NCBI GenBank assembly: GCA_046299555.1
Contig: JBKBHS010000002.1
Location: 1 to 64,000, forward strand
Source: CALKJP01 sp046299555
Lineage (GTDB): Bacteria; Bacteroidota; Bacteroidia; JACCXN01
DNA length: 64,000 nt
Direction of reading: 5' to 3'
The notes beneath the pieces are model-generated. The model searched no databases. It was not told the DNA's origin and worked only from the letters and a program-made list of their open reading frames with translations. Below, piece by piece: positions 42,406 through 50,588 of this stretch. Positions within the stretch are counted from its first letter, which is position 1, and the number at the start of each line of letters is the position of its first letter. The translations under genes were made by a program, and so were the position numbers.

Positions 42406-42411
42406 GGAGGG
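42406..42411 (+). promoter_or_regulatory. Shine-Dalgarno-like site before rplI
   Basis: GGAGGG lies 9-10 bases before the rplI ATG at 42421, with a GGAGG core. The two genes before it, and the other starts inspected here, lack such a site. This is unusual for a phylum whose ribosomes mostly ignore Shine-Dalgarno pairing. Confidence 0.8.
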
Positions 42412-42420
42412 TAAAAGATT

Positions 42421-42867
42421 ATGGAAATTATATTAAAACAAGACGTTAAGAACTTAGGTTCGAAAGATGAAATTGTAAAGGTAAAAAATGGTTATGGAAG
42501 AAATTATTTAATTCCAAACGGATTAGCCATAATAGCCAACGAATCAAATAAAAAACAATTAGAAGAAATTAAAAAGCAAAGAGCTTTTAAAGAACAAAAA
42601 TTAAAAGAAGAAGCTCAAAAACTTGCTAAAAAACTTGAATCTCTTTCTGTAAAAGTTGGTGCCAAAGCAGGAGAAACAGGAAAAATATTTGGCTCGGTTA
42701 ATAATATTATGGTGGCTGATGCGCTTAAAAAGTTAGGAATTGATGTGGATAGAAAAAATATTACCCTAAAAGATGAGTCAATTAAAAATTTAGGAAAATA
42801 TTCAGCTACTATTAAACTACACAAAGAAGTAATTGTTGAAATTGAATTTGAAGTGGTAGCAGAATAA
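42421..42867 (+). CDS. rplI: 50S ribosomal protein bL9
   Basis: A 148-residue protein with the N-terminal globular domain (MEIILKQDVKNLGSKDEIVKVKNGYGRNYLIPNGLA, in parts), the long connecting helix (about 40-75) and the C-terminal domain with GKIFGSVNNIMVADAL. It is last in the rpsF-rpsR-rplI operon and the only one preceded by a Shine-Dalgarno site. A strong terminator follows. Confidence 0.98.
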   Translation: MEIILKQDVKNLGSKDEIVKVKNGYGRNYLIPNGLAIIANESNKKQLEEIKKQRAFKEQKLKEEAQKLAKKLESLSVKVGAKAGETGKIFGSVNNIMVADALKKLGIDVDRKNITLKDESIKNLGKYSATIKLHKEVIVEIEFEVVAE

Positions 42868-42884
42868 AAATTGGTTTATTTTAT

Positions 42885-42920
42885 AAAAAGGGGGATATGT
42901 TTTAACATATCCCCCTTTTT
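42885..42920. terminator. Bidirectional terminator after rplI
   Basis: Stem AAAAAGGGGGATATGTT / AACATATCCCCCTTTTT (17 bp) between rplI and the convergent globin gene; its right arm touches the globin stop codon. Confidence 0.92.
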
Positions 42921-43287
42921 AATTTTGCAACTTCCATTGCATAACAGTCGCAATAGATTGTGCTTTAATTTTTATTTGCTCCGCATTATTTCCGATAAAT
43001 AATTCATCTACGGTAGTACAAAATAAATTTACCCAATGTTCGAAATGTGTTTTATTTAATGGCGATAATTGGTGTAAGTTTTTATGAACTTCTATTGGAT
43101 TGCCTTTATATAAGGATTTGTGAAACAATGCAGTTTCCCAGAAATCGTATAATTTAGGAAGATGTTCGTTCCAGTTAACTTTGGCTACATCATTAAAAAA
43201 ATGACCAATTATCAAGTCCTTTTTTACTTTATCGTAAAAACTATCAACTAAAAGGATAATATCTTTTCTATTTTCTATATCCTTCAT
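42919..43287 (-). CDS. Group III truncated hemoglobin
   Basis: A 122-residue small globin with the group III pattern: VDSFYDKVKKDLIIGHFFNDV (helices A-C with Phe/Tyr), WNEHLPKLYDFWETALFH, then NPIEVHKNLHQLSPLNKTHFEHWVNLF, in which the first His is the likely proximal heme ligand. Members bind O2, NO or H2S. It directly abuts (0 bp) a cupin gene, suggesting a joint role in sensing or detoxifying small reactive molecules; this is inference. Confidence 0.92.
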   Translation of the reverse strand: MKDIENRKDIILLVDSFYDKVKKDLIIGHFFNDVAKVNWNEHLPKLYDFWETALFHKSLYKGNPIEVHKNLHQLSPLNKTHFEHWVNLFCTTVDELFIGNNAEQIKIKAQSIATVMQWKLQN

Positions 43288-43587
43288 TTATTTTATTAAT
43301 AACAATTTGCTATTGCTTAGTGCTTCAACTGAATGAGGAATGTTTTTAGCAAAAGCTATTCCATCACTTTGAGTAAGTCTAAAACTTTGATTGTTGATGT
43401 TAAAATTAATTTCTCCGGATAAAACTATTAAGTATGAATCTGTATTTGAAATATGTTCTTTCAAAATATTACCTTCTTCAATAGTTAATAGAACACAGTC
43501 GAATTTTTCAGTATGCGCAATTTTTTTGATTTTAACTTTGTTAAAATCTAATTGCTCTAAAATTTTTTTTTCTATCATAAGACGCAA
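43288..43587 (-). CDS. Small cupin protein
   Basis: A 99-residue single-domain cupin. Motif 1 is degenerate (EGNILKEHISNTDSYLIVLSGEI), and motif 2 contains FAKNIPHSVEALS with one His. The metal-binding set is incomplete compared with enzymatic cupins, so it may be a binding or sensor protein. It sits directly upstream of the truncated hemoglobin on the same strand. Confidence 0.85.
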   Translation of the reverse strand: MRLMIEKKILEQLDFNKVKIKKIAHTEKFDCVLLTIEEGNILKEHISNTDSYLIVLSGEINFNINNQSFRLTQSDGIAFAKNIPHSVEALSNSKLLLIK

Positions 43588-43632
43588 AATAAGTGTATAG
43601 TAAGTAATTAATCTATGATTGATGTCATGAAA

Positions 43633-44274
43633 TTAAAAAGATGGTAACGATTTAATTTGAATTTTTTGTAATGTAATTGGATGGATAAAACTTAAATAAG
43701 AAGCATGAAGCATAATTTTATTTTCTGCAAGCAAATACTTGCTACCGTATAATGTATCACCAAGAATTGGATGTCCAATTGCAGATAGTTGTGCTCTTAT
43801 TTGGTGATATTTTCCGGTATGTAATTCAATTTCAAGTTTAGCTTTATTATCGAAACTTTCTAAAATATTATATGATAGCGATACTTTTACAAAATTGGGT
43901 TTAGGTTCATTACTAATAATGGCTTTTTTTTGCAGAGTATCTTTATATAAATAGTGAATTAATAATTGAGTATTTTCATTTGGTATTCCTTCAACTATGG
44001 CTTGATACTTTTTTTTTATTTTTCTTTCAGCAAAAAGCATATTCATTTTTTTTAAAGCCATAGGAGTAAGTGCAAATAAAACAATACCGCTCACAGGTCT
44101 GTCAAGACGATGAATAATGCCGAGATTAAATTTTAGAGGATAAGGTTGTGATAATTTCTTTTTTAATTCTTCAGCTAAATTAAGATTTCCTTTTGCATCC
44201 GGTTCTGTGTTAAGTCCTGCCGGTTTTTCTACGGCAATTAAGTATTTATCTCTGTATAGGATTTTTAAATCCAT
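43633..44274 (-). CDS. RluA-family pseudouridine synthase
   Basis: A 213-residue enzyme with the catalytic domain only and no S4 domain. The active-site motif is IIHRLDRPVSGIVLFA, with the catalytic Asp in HRLDRPVSG. Later motifs are TGKYHQIRAQLSAIGHPILGDTLYG (in parts KYHQIRAQLSAIGHPI) and IMLHASYL. It modifies uridine in rRNA or tRNA; the exact target cannot be assigned. It lies against smpB with no gap. Confidence 0.93.
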   Translation of the reverse strand: MDLKILYRDKYLIAVEKPAGLNTEPDAKGNLNLAEELKKKLSQPYPLKFNLGIIHRLDRPVSGIVLFALTPMALKKMNMLFAERKIKKKYQAIVEGIPNENTQLLIHYLYKDTLQKKAIISNEPKPNFVKVSLSYNILESFDNKAKLEIELHTGKYHQIRAQLSAIGHPILGDTLYGSKYLLAENKIMLHASYLSFIHPITLQKIQIKSLPSF

Positions 44275-44733
44275 TTATTTAAATCGTTTTAAATGTCGTT
44301 CAATATCGCGTTCTTTAATGCTTTCGCGTTTATCGTGCAGTTTTTTACCTTTGGCCAATGCTATTTCAAGTTTTGCTAATCCATTTTCGTTTATAAATAA
44401 TCGAATTGGAATTATGGTTACCCCAACATCTTGAAGTTTACTTTTTAATTTTTTTAGCTCTTTAGCATGAAGCAATAATTTTCTATCACGTTTGGGTTCG
44501 TGGTTATTATAAGTGCCTTTGTCGTATTCGGCTATATGCATTTGCTTTACATATAACTCATCGTTTATAAATACACAATACGCATCGCTTATATTAGCTT
44601 GGTTGGCTCTGATTGATTTTATTTCTGTTCCGGTTAATTGAATACCTGCAATATACTTTTCAATAAAAGTGTATTCAAACGAAGCTCTTTTGTTTTTAAT
44701 ATCTACTGTTGCTACTTGTTTTTTCTTTTCCAT
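44275..44733 (-). CDS. smpB: SsrA-binding protein SmpB
   Basis: A 152-residue partner of tmRNA in ribosome rescue. It has NKRASFEYTFIEKYIAGIQL, GTEIKSIRANQANISDAYC, the central HEPKRDRKLLLH and the C-terminal basic tail KGKKLHDKRESIKERD that enters the mRNA channel. The tmRNA gene is not in the window. It lies 7 bp after aroE. Confidence 0.97.
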   Translation of the reverse strand: MEKKKQVATVDIKNKRASFEYTFIEKYIAGIQLTGTEIKSIRANQANISDAYCVFINDELYVKQMHIAEYDKGTYNNHEPKRDRKLLLHAKELKKLKSKLQDVGVTIIPIRLFINENGLAKLEIALAKGKKLHDKRESIKERDIERHLKRFK

Positions 44734-44740
44734 TACATTT

Positions 44741-45487
44741 TTATTGATTATTCCAAATTTTCCAACTTTCTTCTGCTTGAATTACAAGCATCTCATATCC
44801 ATTTTTTATTTCAGCATTAAGCAACTTTCCTTTTTTCAAAAATAAACTTTCTGCAGGATTATAAATTAAATCATACAGAAAATGTGAATTATTTAAAAAA
44901 TGATAGGGAATATCGGGACAATTTTCAGTTTCAGGATAGGTACCAAGTGGAGTGGTATTAATGATAATGGTATAGTTATTTAAAAGCTCTTTGTTTAATT
45001 CAGTATAAAGCAATTCTTCCTTGTTTTTTATTGTTCTAACAACTGTTTTGAAAGGAATATCAAGTTTTTTTAATACAAATTTTATTGCCTTTGCTGCACC
45101 GCCATTGCCTAATACTAAAGCTTTTTTATGATGTGGTTTTAAACAAGGGATAAAACTTTTTTCAAAACCAATAAAGTCGGTGTTGTAACCTATTAAATAG
45201 GGCTTTTTATTTTTATAAACAATATTTATACAATTTACCGCTCCGATTTCTTTAGCTTCTGAGCTTATTTCGTCTAAGTAAGAAATAATGGTTTCTTTGT
45301 AAGGAATTGTTACGTTTAGCCCTTCTAATGTTGGGTTATTATTTAAAATCGAAAAAAAATCATTAATAGATTTTAAGGGAAAAGTTTTGTAAATAGCCTC
45401 AATGTTTTGTTGCTGAAATTTTTTATTAAAATAATCAGGCGAGAAACTATGACTTAAAGGAAAACCAATTAAACCAAATGTTCTCAA
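44741..45487 (-). CDS. aroE: Shikimate dehydrogenase
   Basis: A 248-residue NADPH-dependent enzyme of the aromatic amino acid pathway (3-dehydroshikimate to shikimate). It shows GFPLSHSFSPDYFNKKF (shikimate-binding Ser-x-Ser), GLNVTIPYKETI with catalytic Lys, GYNTDFIGF with catalytic Asp and the GNGGAAKAI nucleotide loop. It is slightly shorter than the E. coli enzyme. It sits 3 bp after the DUF368 gene. Confidence 0.96.
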   Translation of the reverse strand: MRTFGLIGFPLSHSFSPDYFNKKFQQQNIEAIYKTFPLKSINDFFSILNNNPTLEGLNVTIPYKETIISYLDEISSEAKEIGAVNCINIVYKNKKPYLIGYNTDFIGFEKSFIPCLKPHHKKALVLGNGGAAKAIKFVLKKLDIPFKTVVRTIKNKEELLYTELNKELLNNYTIIINTTPLGTYPETENCPDIPYHFLNNSHFLYDLIYNPAESLFLKKGKLLNAEIKNGYEMLVIQAEESWKIWNNQ

Positions 45488-45490
45488 ATT

Positions 45491-46420
45491 TTAAATGTTT
45501 TTGTTTCCTAAGCGTTCAATACCAATGCTAATTATTACCCCTAATACAAACATGAAAATAGCTAAGCCGATTTGATTAGGCATTCCGGTTACTTCTGTAA
45601 ATTTTGAAGGTAATAAATTACCTTCTTGCAAAATTTTTTCTTTGCCATTTATGGTTACCTTTAATAATACTTCTTTCCATGGCCATACTTTATTTAATGA
45701 GCCAATCATAAATCCGGCTAAAAGAGCTATGGTAACATCTTTAAATTTTTTAAACATCCATGATAATACATGCGAAAATGAAAGTAAGCCCGATATACAA
45801 CCTAAAGCAAATGTAACAATAACTGAAATGTTAAATTCTTTAAGGGCTGTAAATATATATTCATATTTGCCCATTAAAAGCAAAATAAAACTTCCGGATA
45901 TTCCGGGAAGTATCATAGCGCAAATAGCTATTGCACCGCTTAAAAATATAAACCATAAATCGGTTGGTGTTTCAGCGGGGCTAATTATGGTAATAGAGTA
46001 TGCAATAGAAGTTCCTATAAATGTTGCTAAAATAACTGCAAGATTCCATTGGCTAATTTCGGCTGCAATTAAATATGCTGATGCTAATATTAATCCAAAA
46101 AAGAAGGACCAAACCGGTATAGGATGATTTTGTAATAAATACAAAATTACTCTTGATAGCGAAATTATGCTTAAACCAATTCCTAACAAAAGTGCTATTA
46201 AAAATGGTGCATTTATTTTTTGCCAAACACTTTTTATTCCGTTTTTTTTAAGGTCGTTTATGAGTGATGGTTGAAAAGATTTTATCGTATTTATTAATTC
46301 TTCATAAATACCGGTTATAAAGGCAATGGTACCCCCTGAAACACCCGGCACAACATCGGCTGCACCCATTCCCATTCCTTTAAGGGTTATTAGCATGTAA
46401 TCTTTTAATGACCTGTTCAT
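45491..46420 (-). CDS. DUF368 family integral membrane protein
   Basis: A 309-residue protein with about eight to nine membrane helices. The DUF368 signatures are GMGMGAADVVPGVSGGTIAFITGIYEEL near the N-terminus and MILPGISGSFILLLMGKYEYI in the second half, an inverted-repeat pair of P-G-x-S-G motifs. Recent work places DUF368 proteins among flippases for undecaprenyl phosphate; I cannot tell whether this copy does so. It overlaps the rhodanese gene by 4 bp. Confidence 0.93.
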   Translation of the reverse strand: MNRSLKDYMLITLKGMGMGAADVVPGVSGGTIAFITGIYEELINTIKSFQPSLINDLKKNGIKSVWQKINAPFLIALLLGIGLSIISLSRVILYLLQNHPIPVWSFFFGLILASAYLIAAEISQWNLAVILATFIGTSIAYSITIISPAETPTDLWFIFLSGAIAICAMILPGISGSFILLLMGKYEYIFTALKEFNISVIVTFALGCISGLLSFSHVLSWMFKKFKDVTIALLAGFMIGSLNKVWPWKEVLLKVTINGKEKILQEGNLLPSKFTEVTGMPNQIGLAIFMFVLGVIISIGIERLGNKNI

Positions 46421-46734
46421 TGTTTCACTATTGATGAATCTACTTCGTTTATATAAGCTAATATTCCTCCTTTTAAATTATATAAATTATTAAATCCGAA
46501 TTGTTTTTCAAGGGTATCAATAACAGCTGATGAGCGCGCGCCACTTTTACAATGAATGATTACTTTTTTGTCTTTTTTTATTTTATCTAAATTATCAACA
46601 ATTGAACCTAATGGAATTAATTCTCCGCCCAAATTAGCCCATTCATATTCATAAGGCTCTCTTACATCAATAAGCTGAAAATCTTCTTTGTTATCAAACA
46701 TTTTTTTTAATTCTTGTACAGAAATTTCTTGCAT
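46417..46734 (-). CDS. Rhodanese-like domain protein
   Basis: A 105-residue single rhodanese domain without signal peptide. The active-site loop is HCKSGARSS with the catalytic Cys, and the CH2A-type start FQLIDVREPYEYEWANLGG is present. It probably acts as a sulfurtransferase in the cytoplasm. The 4-bp overlap with the DUF368 gene and 2-bp gap after the phosphosulfolactate synthase gene show co-transcription. Confidence 0.93.
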   Translation of the reverse strand: MQEISVQELKKMFDNKEDFQLIDVREPYEYEWANLGGELIPLGSIVDNLDKIKKDKKVIIHCKSGARSSAVIDTLEKQFGFNNLYNLKGGILAYINEVDSSIVKQ

Positions 46735-46736
46735 AA

Positions 46737-47549
46737 CTACTGTTTAGATTTTTTTTCGGGTGCAACAATTTTAAATTTCTTTAACTCTTCAGGAAGGTGT
46801 AGGAAAAATGTATCGCCTCTTAGGCCTAATCGTAGTGTTTCTAATGGAATAACTTCTTCGTAGGAAATATTTCCAAGATTTACATTGGCTCCAAAATGTT
46901 TAATAAACCATGCCTGTTGAGATTTTTGTGGGGCTTCCCAAATAATATCATCCAAAGCTACTTTACTTAAAATTTTATTAATCAGCATGGTGTGCGCTCC
47001 TCCTGTAGGGCGATAAATTCCAACATTTCCGCTTTCTCTGGCTTCTGCTATTACTTTCCATGAGCCTGCTTGTAATTCGTTGGTCATCATTTTAATCCAT
47101 TTGCCGGGACTGATTAAAATACCTGCTTCTTTCGAACCAACTTCTGATAATACGGTAAAATCTTTCGATAAACGATGAATGTATTCGCATTTAACGTCTT
47201 GTTTCATGATGATAGAACCGTCAGAAACTTCGGCAGTATCGAGTTTTAATTTGTCTAATAATCTTAAATAATCATCAAACATGTTTCTTACTACAAAGGC
47301 TTCAAACAAAGTTCCTCCTAAGTAAACTTTAATTCCTGCTTCTTGATATAATTTAATTTTTTCTTTTAGATTGGGAGTAATGTATGAGGTGCCAAATCCT
47401 AATTTAATTAAATCGGTTAAATGTCCAGCCGCTGAAACAAAGTTTTCGGCTTGTTGTAAACTCAAGCCTTTATCCATCATCATTGTAATTCCTTTTTGAC
47501 GTGGCTTTTGCGGACGTTCTGGTATAAATGGTAACTCGTAGTTTAGCAT
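46737..47549 (-). CDS. Phosphosulfolactate synthase family protein
   Basis: A 270-residue (beta/alpha)8 protein of the ComA family, which adds sulfite to phosphoenolpyruvate to give phosphosulfolactate. Characteristic segments are KGITMMMDKGLSLQ, HLTDLIKLGFGTSY, GIKVYLGGTLFEAF, EVSDGSIIM, VLSEVGSKEAGI and GLRGDTFFLHLP. In methanogens it starts coenzyme M synthesis. Bacteroidota lack that, but many make sulfonolipids, for which a sulfonated precursor is needed. The link here is inference. It is co-transcribed with rhodanese and DUF368 genes. Confidence 0.9.
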   Translation of the reverse strand: MLNYELPFIPERPQKPRQKGITMMMDKGLSLQQAENFVSAAGHLTDLIKLGFGTSYITPNLKEKIKLYQEAGIKVYLGGTLFEAFVVRNMFDDYLRLLDKLKLDTAEVSDGSIIMKQDVKCEYIHRLSKDFTVLSEVGSKEAGILISPGKWIKMMTNELQAGSWKVIAEARESGNVGIYRPTGGAHTMLINKILSKVALDDIIWEAPQKSQQAWFIKHFGANVNLGNISYEEVIPLETLRLGLRGDTFFLHLPEELKKFKIVAPEKKSKQ

Positions 47550-47582
47550 AATAATTTTAATTAATTGAATGCGAAGGTAAAA

Positions 47583-49010
47583 TTATTTATACGATTCAAT
47601 TAGTTCTCTTATTGAAATATTATTAATCGCGTGAGGTACAATTTCGAAAAAATAATTTAAGTTACCTGAATTTAATAAAAGTGCTTTACTGAGTTTTTGT
47701 TCTGCCTCAAAAAATAGTCCGGCACTAAATAAATAGGCAGCAAAATAGTAGTAAATTAAATCATTTTCAGGTTGATGTTTTAATCCTTCATCTAAAATTT
47801 CAAATGCAGTATTTAAATCATTGTTTTCATAATAAATTGCAGCAAAATCAATCCAAATGTCTTTATCATCGGGGTTTAATTCACTTACTTTTTGATACGC
47901 TAATTGAGCTTCTTCAATATAACCTGCTTGTTTTAATATATCTGCATAAATATACCAGTAATCAGCATTATTTTCATCCAGCTCAATACCTTTTTTAACA
48001 AATGGAATTGCTTCGATACTTCTGTTTAAATATTCTAATGCAACGCCAATTCCAACCCAGGCATCAGAAAGAAATTCGTCAACTTTTATGGCTTTATTAA
48101 AATAAACTAATGCTTTTTCGTATTCTTCCTTTTTTTCGTAACATTCGCCAATGCAATAAAAAACATATCCATCAGGGTCTTCGTAATTGAAGGTTTCAAT
48201 ATAAGTTTCTATGGCTTCATCGTATTTTTCAAGCATTGCATAGGCATTACCTTTATTAACATAAGCCGAAGAAAATGATTCATCAATAGCAATGGCAAAG
48301 TCATAGGCTTCTATTGCTTTTTCATATAAAGCTAATTTAGAATAAGCAACACCAAGATTAAACCATGCAGTGGCAGAATATGGATTTTTATCTAAAAATT
48401 GTGTATAGAAATTAACTGCTTCTTCAAAATCTTCTATTACATCAAAACAAAATGCCAGCTCATACAAGGCAGATTCGTTTTCGGGGTTTAATTCAAGTGC
48501 TTTTTTTAAGTAAGTTATTGCTTTTTTATGTTCACCCATATTGGTATGAGTAAAAGCTAAATGAAGATAAATTTCATCAATTAACTCATCATCATTATTA
48601 CTTAAATCAAGTGCTTTTTTATAAGCGTCAATTGCCTTATTGTACTGTCGAAGTTGACTGTAAATGCTACCTTTTGTTAAATATATTTCTAGATTAAAGG
48701 GTTCGATATTTTCGAGAATTCCTAGAATTTCAAGTGCTTTTTGGGGTTTATTACTATTGGCAAATAATTGAGCTTTTCTTAAAAGAAAAATGGTTGAAGC
48801 AGGGTGTTGAGCACTTGCATAGTCAATAACTAATAAGGCTTGTTTTAAATTATTTCTTTCAACATAATAATCAATTAATGCTTCGAAATCTTCAACATCA
48901 AAAAAATAATTTTCATTGTTTTCGAGCATTTTCTCGAAACGTTGAGCATTAGTTAAAGCTCTTTCTTCATCATAATAGAAATCGTCTTCTTCGTCTTCGT
49001 AATCAAACAT
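47583..49010 (-). CDS. TPR-repeat protein
   Basis: A 475-residue cytoplasmic protein made almost wholly of tetratricopeptide repeats (about 11-12 units from residue 50 on). Typical units are YNKAIDAYKKALDLSN, HKKAITYLKKALELNPEN and YEKAIEAYDFAIAIDES. The first 30 residues are strongly acidic (DYEDEEDDFYYDEE). No signal peptide. It is a scaffold for protein-protein contacts; partners unknown. It has a -7 box at 49027-49034. Its 3' end is 33 bp from the phosphosulfolactate synthase gene. Confidence 0.93.
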   Translation of the reverse strand: MFDYEDEEDDFYYDEERALTNAQRFEKMLENNENYFFDVEDFEALIDYYVERNNLKQALLVIDYASAQHPASTIFLLRKAQLFANSNKPQKALEILGILENIEPFNLEIYLTKGSIYSQLRQYNKAIDAYKKALDLSNNDDELIDEIYLHLAFTHTNMGEHKKAITYLKKALELNPENESALYELAFCFDVIEDFEEAVNFYTQFLDKNPYSATAWFNLGVAYSKLALYEKAIEAYDFAIAIDESFSSAYVNKGNAYAMLEKYDEAIETYIETFNYEDPDGYVFYCIGECYEKKEEYEKALVYFNKAIKVDEFLSDAWVGIGVALEYLNRSIEAIPFVKKGIELDENNADYWYIYADILKQAGYIEEAQLAYQKVSELNPDDKDIWIDFAAIYYENNDLNTAFEILDEGLKHQPENDLIYYYFAAYLFSAGLFFEAEQKLSKALLLNSGNLNYFFEIVPHAINNISIRELIESYK

Positions 49011-49026
49011 AGTATTTAATGGTTTA

Positions 49027-49034
49027 CAAATATA
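49027..49034 (-). promoter_or_regulatory. Bacteroidota -7 promoter box (TPR gene)
   Basis: Minus-strand TATATTTG, matching TAnnTTTG, 17 bp before the start of the TPR gene. Confidence 0.5.
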
Positions 49035-49149
49035 CTTATAAATAACGTCAAATTAATTGTTAAAAATTCTAATTATGCTTATAAACTATATAACTTATTA
49101 ACACATAAACTGTTTGTTTTTTTCTTAATTAAGAAGCATTAAAAAGAAT

Positions 49150-49157
49150 TATTTTTG
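49150..49157 (+). promoter_or_regulatory. Bacteroidota -7 promoter box (glmM)
   Basis: TATTTTTG matches TAnnTTTG, 20 bp before the GTG start of glmM. No -33 TTTG at the usual distance; one lies about 33 bp upstream. Confidence 0.5.
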
Positions 49158-49177
49158 CAAACTAAAATAAATGAGCC

Positions 49178-50578
49178 GTGACTTTAATTAAATCAATTTC
49201 AGGAATTAGAGGAACCATTGGAGGAAAACCGGGAGAAGGTTTAAGCCCAATTGACATTGTGAAATTTTCAGCTGCTTATGGCACATGGTTAAAAAAACGC
49301 CATGGCAATTTGCAATTAAAAGTTGTAATTGGGAGAGATGCTCGCATTTCAGGAATAATGGTAGAAGGTATTGTTATTTCAACATTGCAGGCATTAGGAA
49401 TTGATGTAATAAATTTAGGTTTATCAACAACACCAACCGTAGAAATTGCAGTTCCTTTAGAAAAAGCACAAGGTGGAATAATACTTACTGCAAGCCATAA
49501 TCCAAAGCAATGGAATGCATTAAAATTATTAAACGAAAAAGGGGAGTTTATATCTGCTAATGACGGTGCTGAGGTGCTCGAAATTGCTGAGAATGAGAAT
49601 TTCGAATTTGCAGATGTAAATCATTTGGGAAAGTTGATTACTAATGATAGTTATTTGCAAAAGCACATTGATATTATACTTAATTTAAAATTAGTTGATA
49701 AAAAAGCCATTGAAGCACGAAATTTTAAAGTAGTGGTTGATGCTGTTAATTCGAGTGGAGGTATTTTTGTTCCAAAATTGTTAAAAGCTTTAGGAGTAAA
49801 AGAAATAATTGAATTAAACTGCGAACCAACAGGAAATTTTGCGCATAATCCGGAACCATTACCTGAACATTTAACCGAAATTTCAACAGCTGTAAAAAAA
49901 TATCATGCCCATTTAGGCATTGTGGTAGATCCGGATGTAGATCGTTTAGCCCTTGTTTGTGAAGATGGTGAAATGTTTGGCGAAGAATATACCTTAGTTG
50001 CCGTAGCTGATTATGTTTTAAAACATACAAAAGGTAATACAGTTTCCAATCTTTCTTCAACAAGAGCATTACGAGATATTACAGAAGCTGCAGGAGCAAA
50101 ATATTTTGCATCGGTTGTTGGAGAAGTTAATGTAGTTGAAATGATGAAAGCTCAAAATGCTATAATAGGTGGCGAAGGTAATGGAGGAATTATTTATCCT
50201 GAAGTACACTATGGAAGAGATGCATTAATCGGTATTGCTTTATTTTTATCTCATTTAGCAAAATTTGGTAAACCGGTATCGGTATTACGCCAATCATATC
50301 CCGATTATTTTATATCAAAAAACAAAATTGAACTTACTCCCGAGATTGATGTAGATTTGGTTTTAAATCAAATTAAAAGAAAATATGAAAAACATCCAAT
50401 TAATACGGTTGATGGATTAAAAATTGAGTTTGATAAAGAATGGGTGCATTTACGCAAATCAAACACCGAGCCAATAATAAGGATATATGCAGAAAGCGAA
50501 AGCATGACTACGGCAAATAATTTGGCAGAGAAAATTATTCAAGACATAAAAGAAATCATTAAAAAGCAACCGGCTTAA
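49178..50578 (+). CDS. glmM: Phosphoglucosamine mutase-type phosphohexomutase
   Basis: A 466-residue alpha-D-phosphohexomutase, probably GlmM, which converts glucosamine 6-phosphate to the 1-phosphate for peptidoglycan precursors. It has the active-site TASHNP (phosphoserine Ser106), the metal-binding DPDVDRLAL, GGEGNGGI, and the phosphate-binding RKSNTEPIIRIYAE. The last loop has SNTEP rather than the SGTEP of classical GlmM, so a phosphomannomutase or phosphoglucomutase activity is not excluded. It starts with GTG; an ATG 7 bp upstream is out of frame and stops after six codons inside the gene. Confidence 0.88.
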   Translation: MTLIKSISGIRGTIGGKPGEGLSPIDIVKFSAAYGTWLKKRHGNLQLKVVIGRDARISGIMVEGIVISTLQALGIDVINLGLSTTPTVEIAVPLEKAQGGIILTASHNPKQWNALKLLNEKGEFISANDGAEVLEIAENENFEFADVNHLGKLITNDSYLQKHIDIILNLKLVDKKAIEARNFKVVVDAVNSSGGIFVPKLLKALGVKEIIELNCEPTGNFAHNPEPLPEHLTEISTAVKKYHAHLGIVVDPDVDRLALVCEDGEMFGEEYTLVAVADYVLKHTKGNTVSNLSSTRALRDITEAAGAKYFASVVGEVNVVEMMKAQNAIIGGEGNGGIIYPEVHYGRDALIGIALFLSHLAKFGKPVSVLRQSYPDYFISKNKIELTPEIDVDLVLNQIKRKYEKHPINTVDGLKIEFDKEWVHLRKSNTEPIIRIYAESESMTTANNLAEKIIQDIKEIIKKQPA

Positions 50579-50588
50579 ATTGAATTAA

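Noticed and set aside
45642..46127. 161-codon plus-strand frame antisense to the DUF368 gene
   Set aside because: Antisense of membrane helices often stays open; no independent support.
49171..49191. ATG at 49171 as the start of glmM
   Set aside because: It is out of frame and stops after six codons; the GTG at 49178 leads straight into the conserved N-terminal motif.
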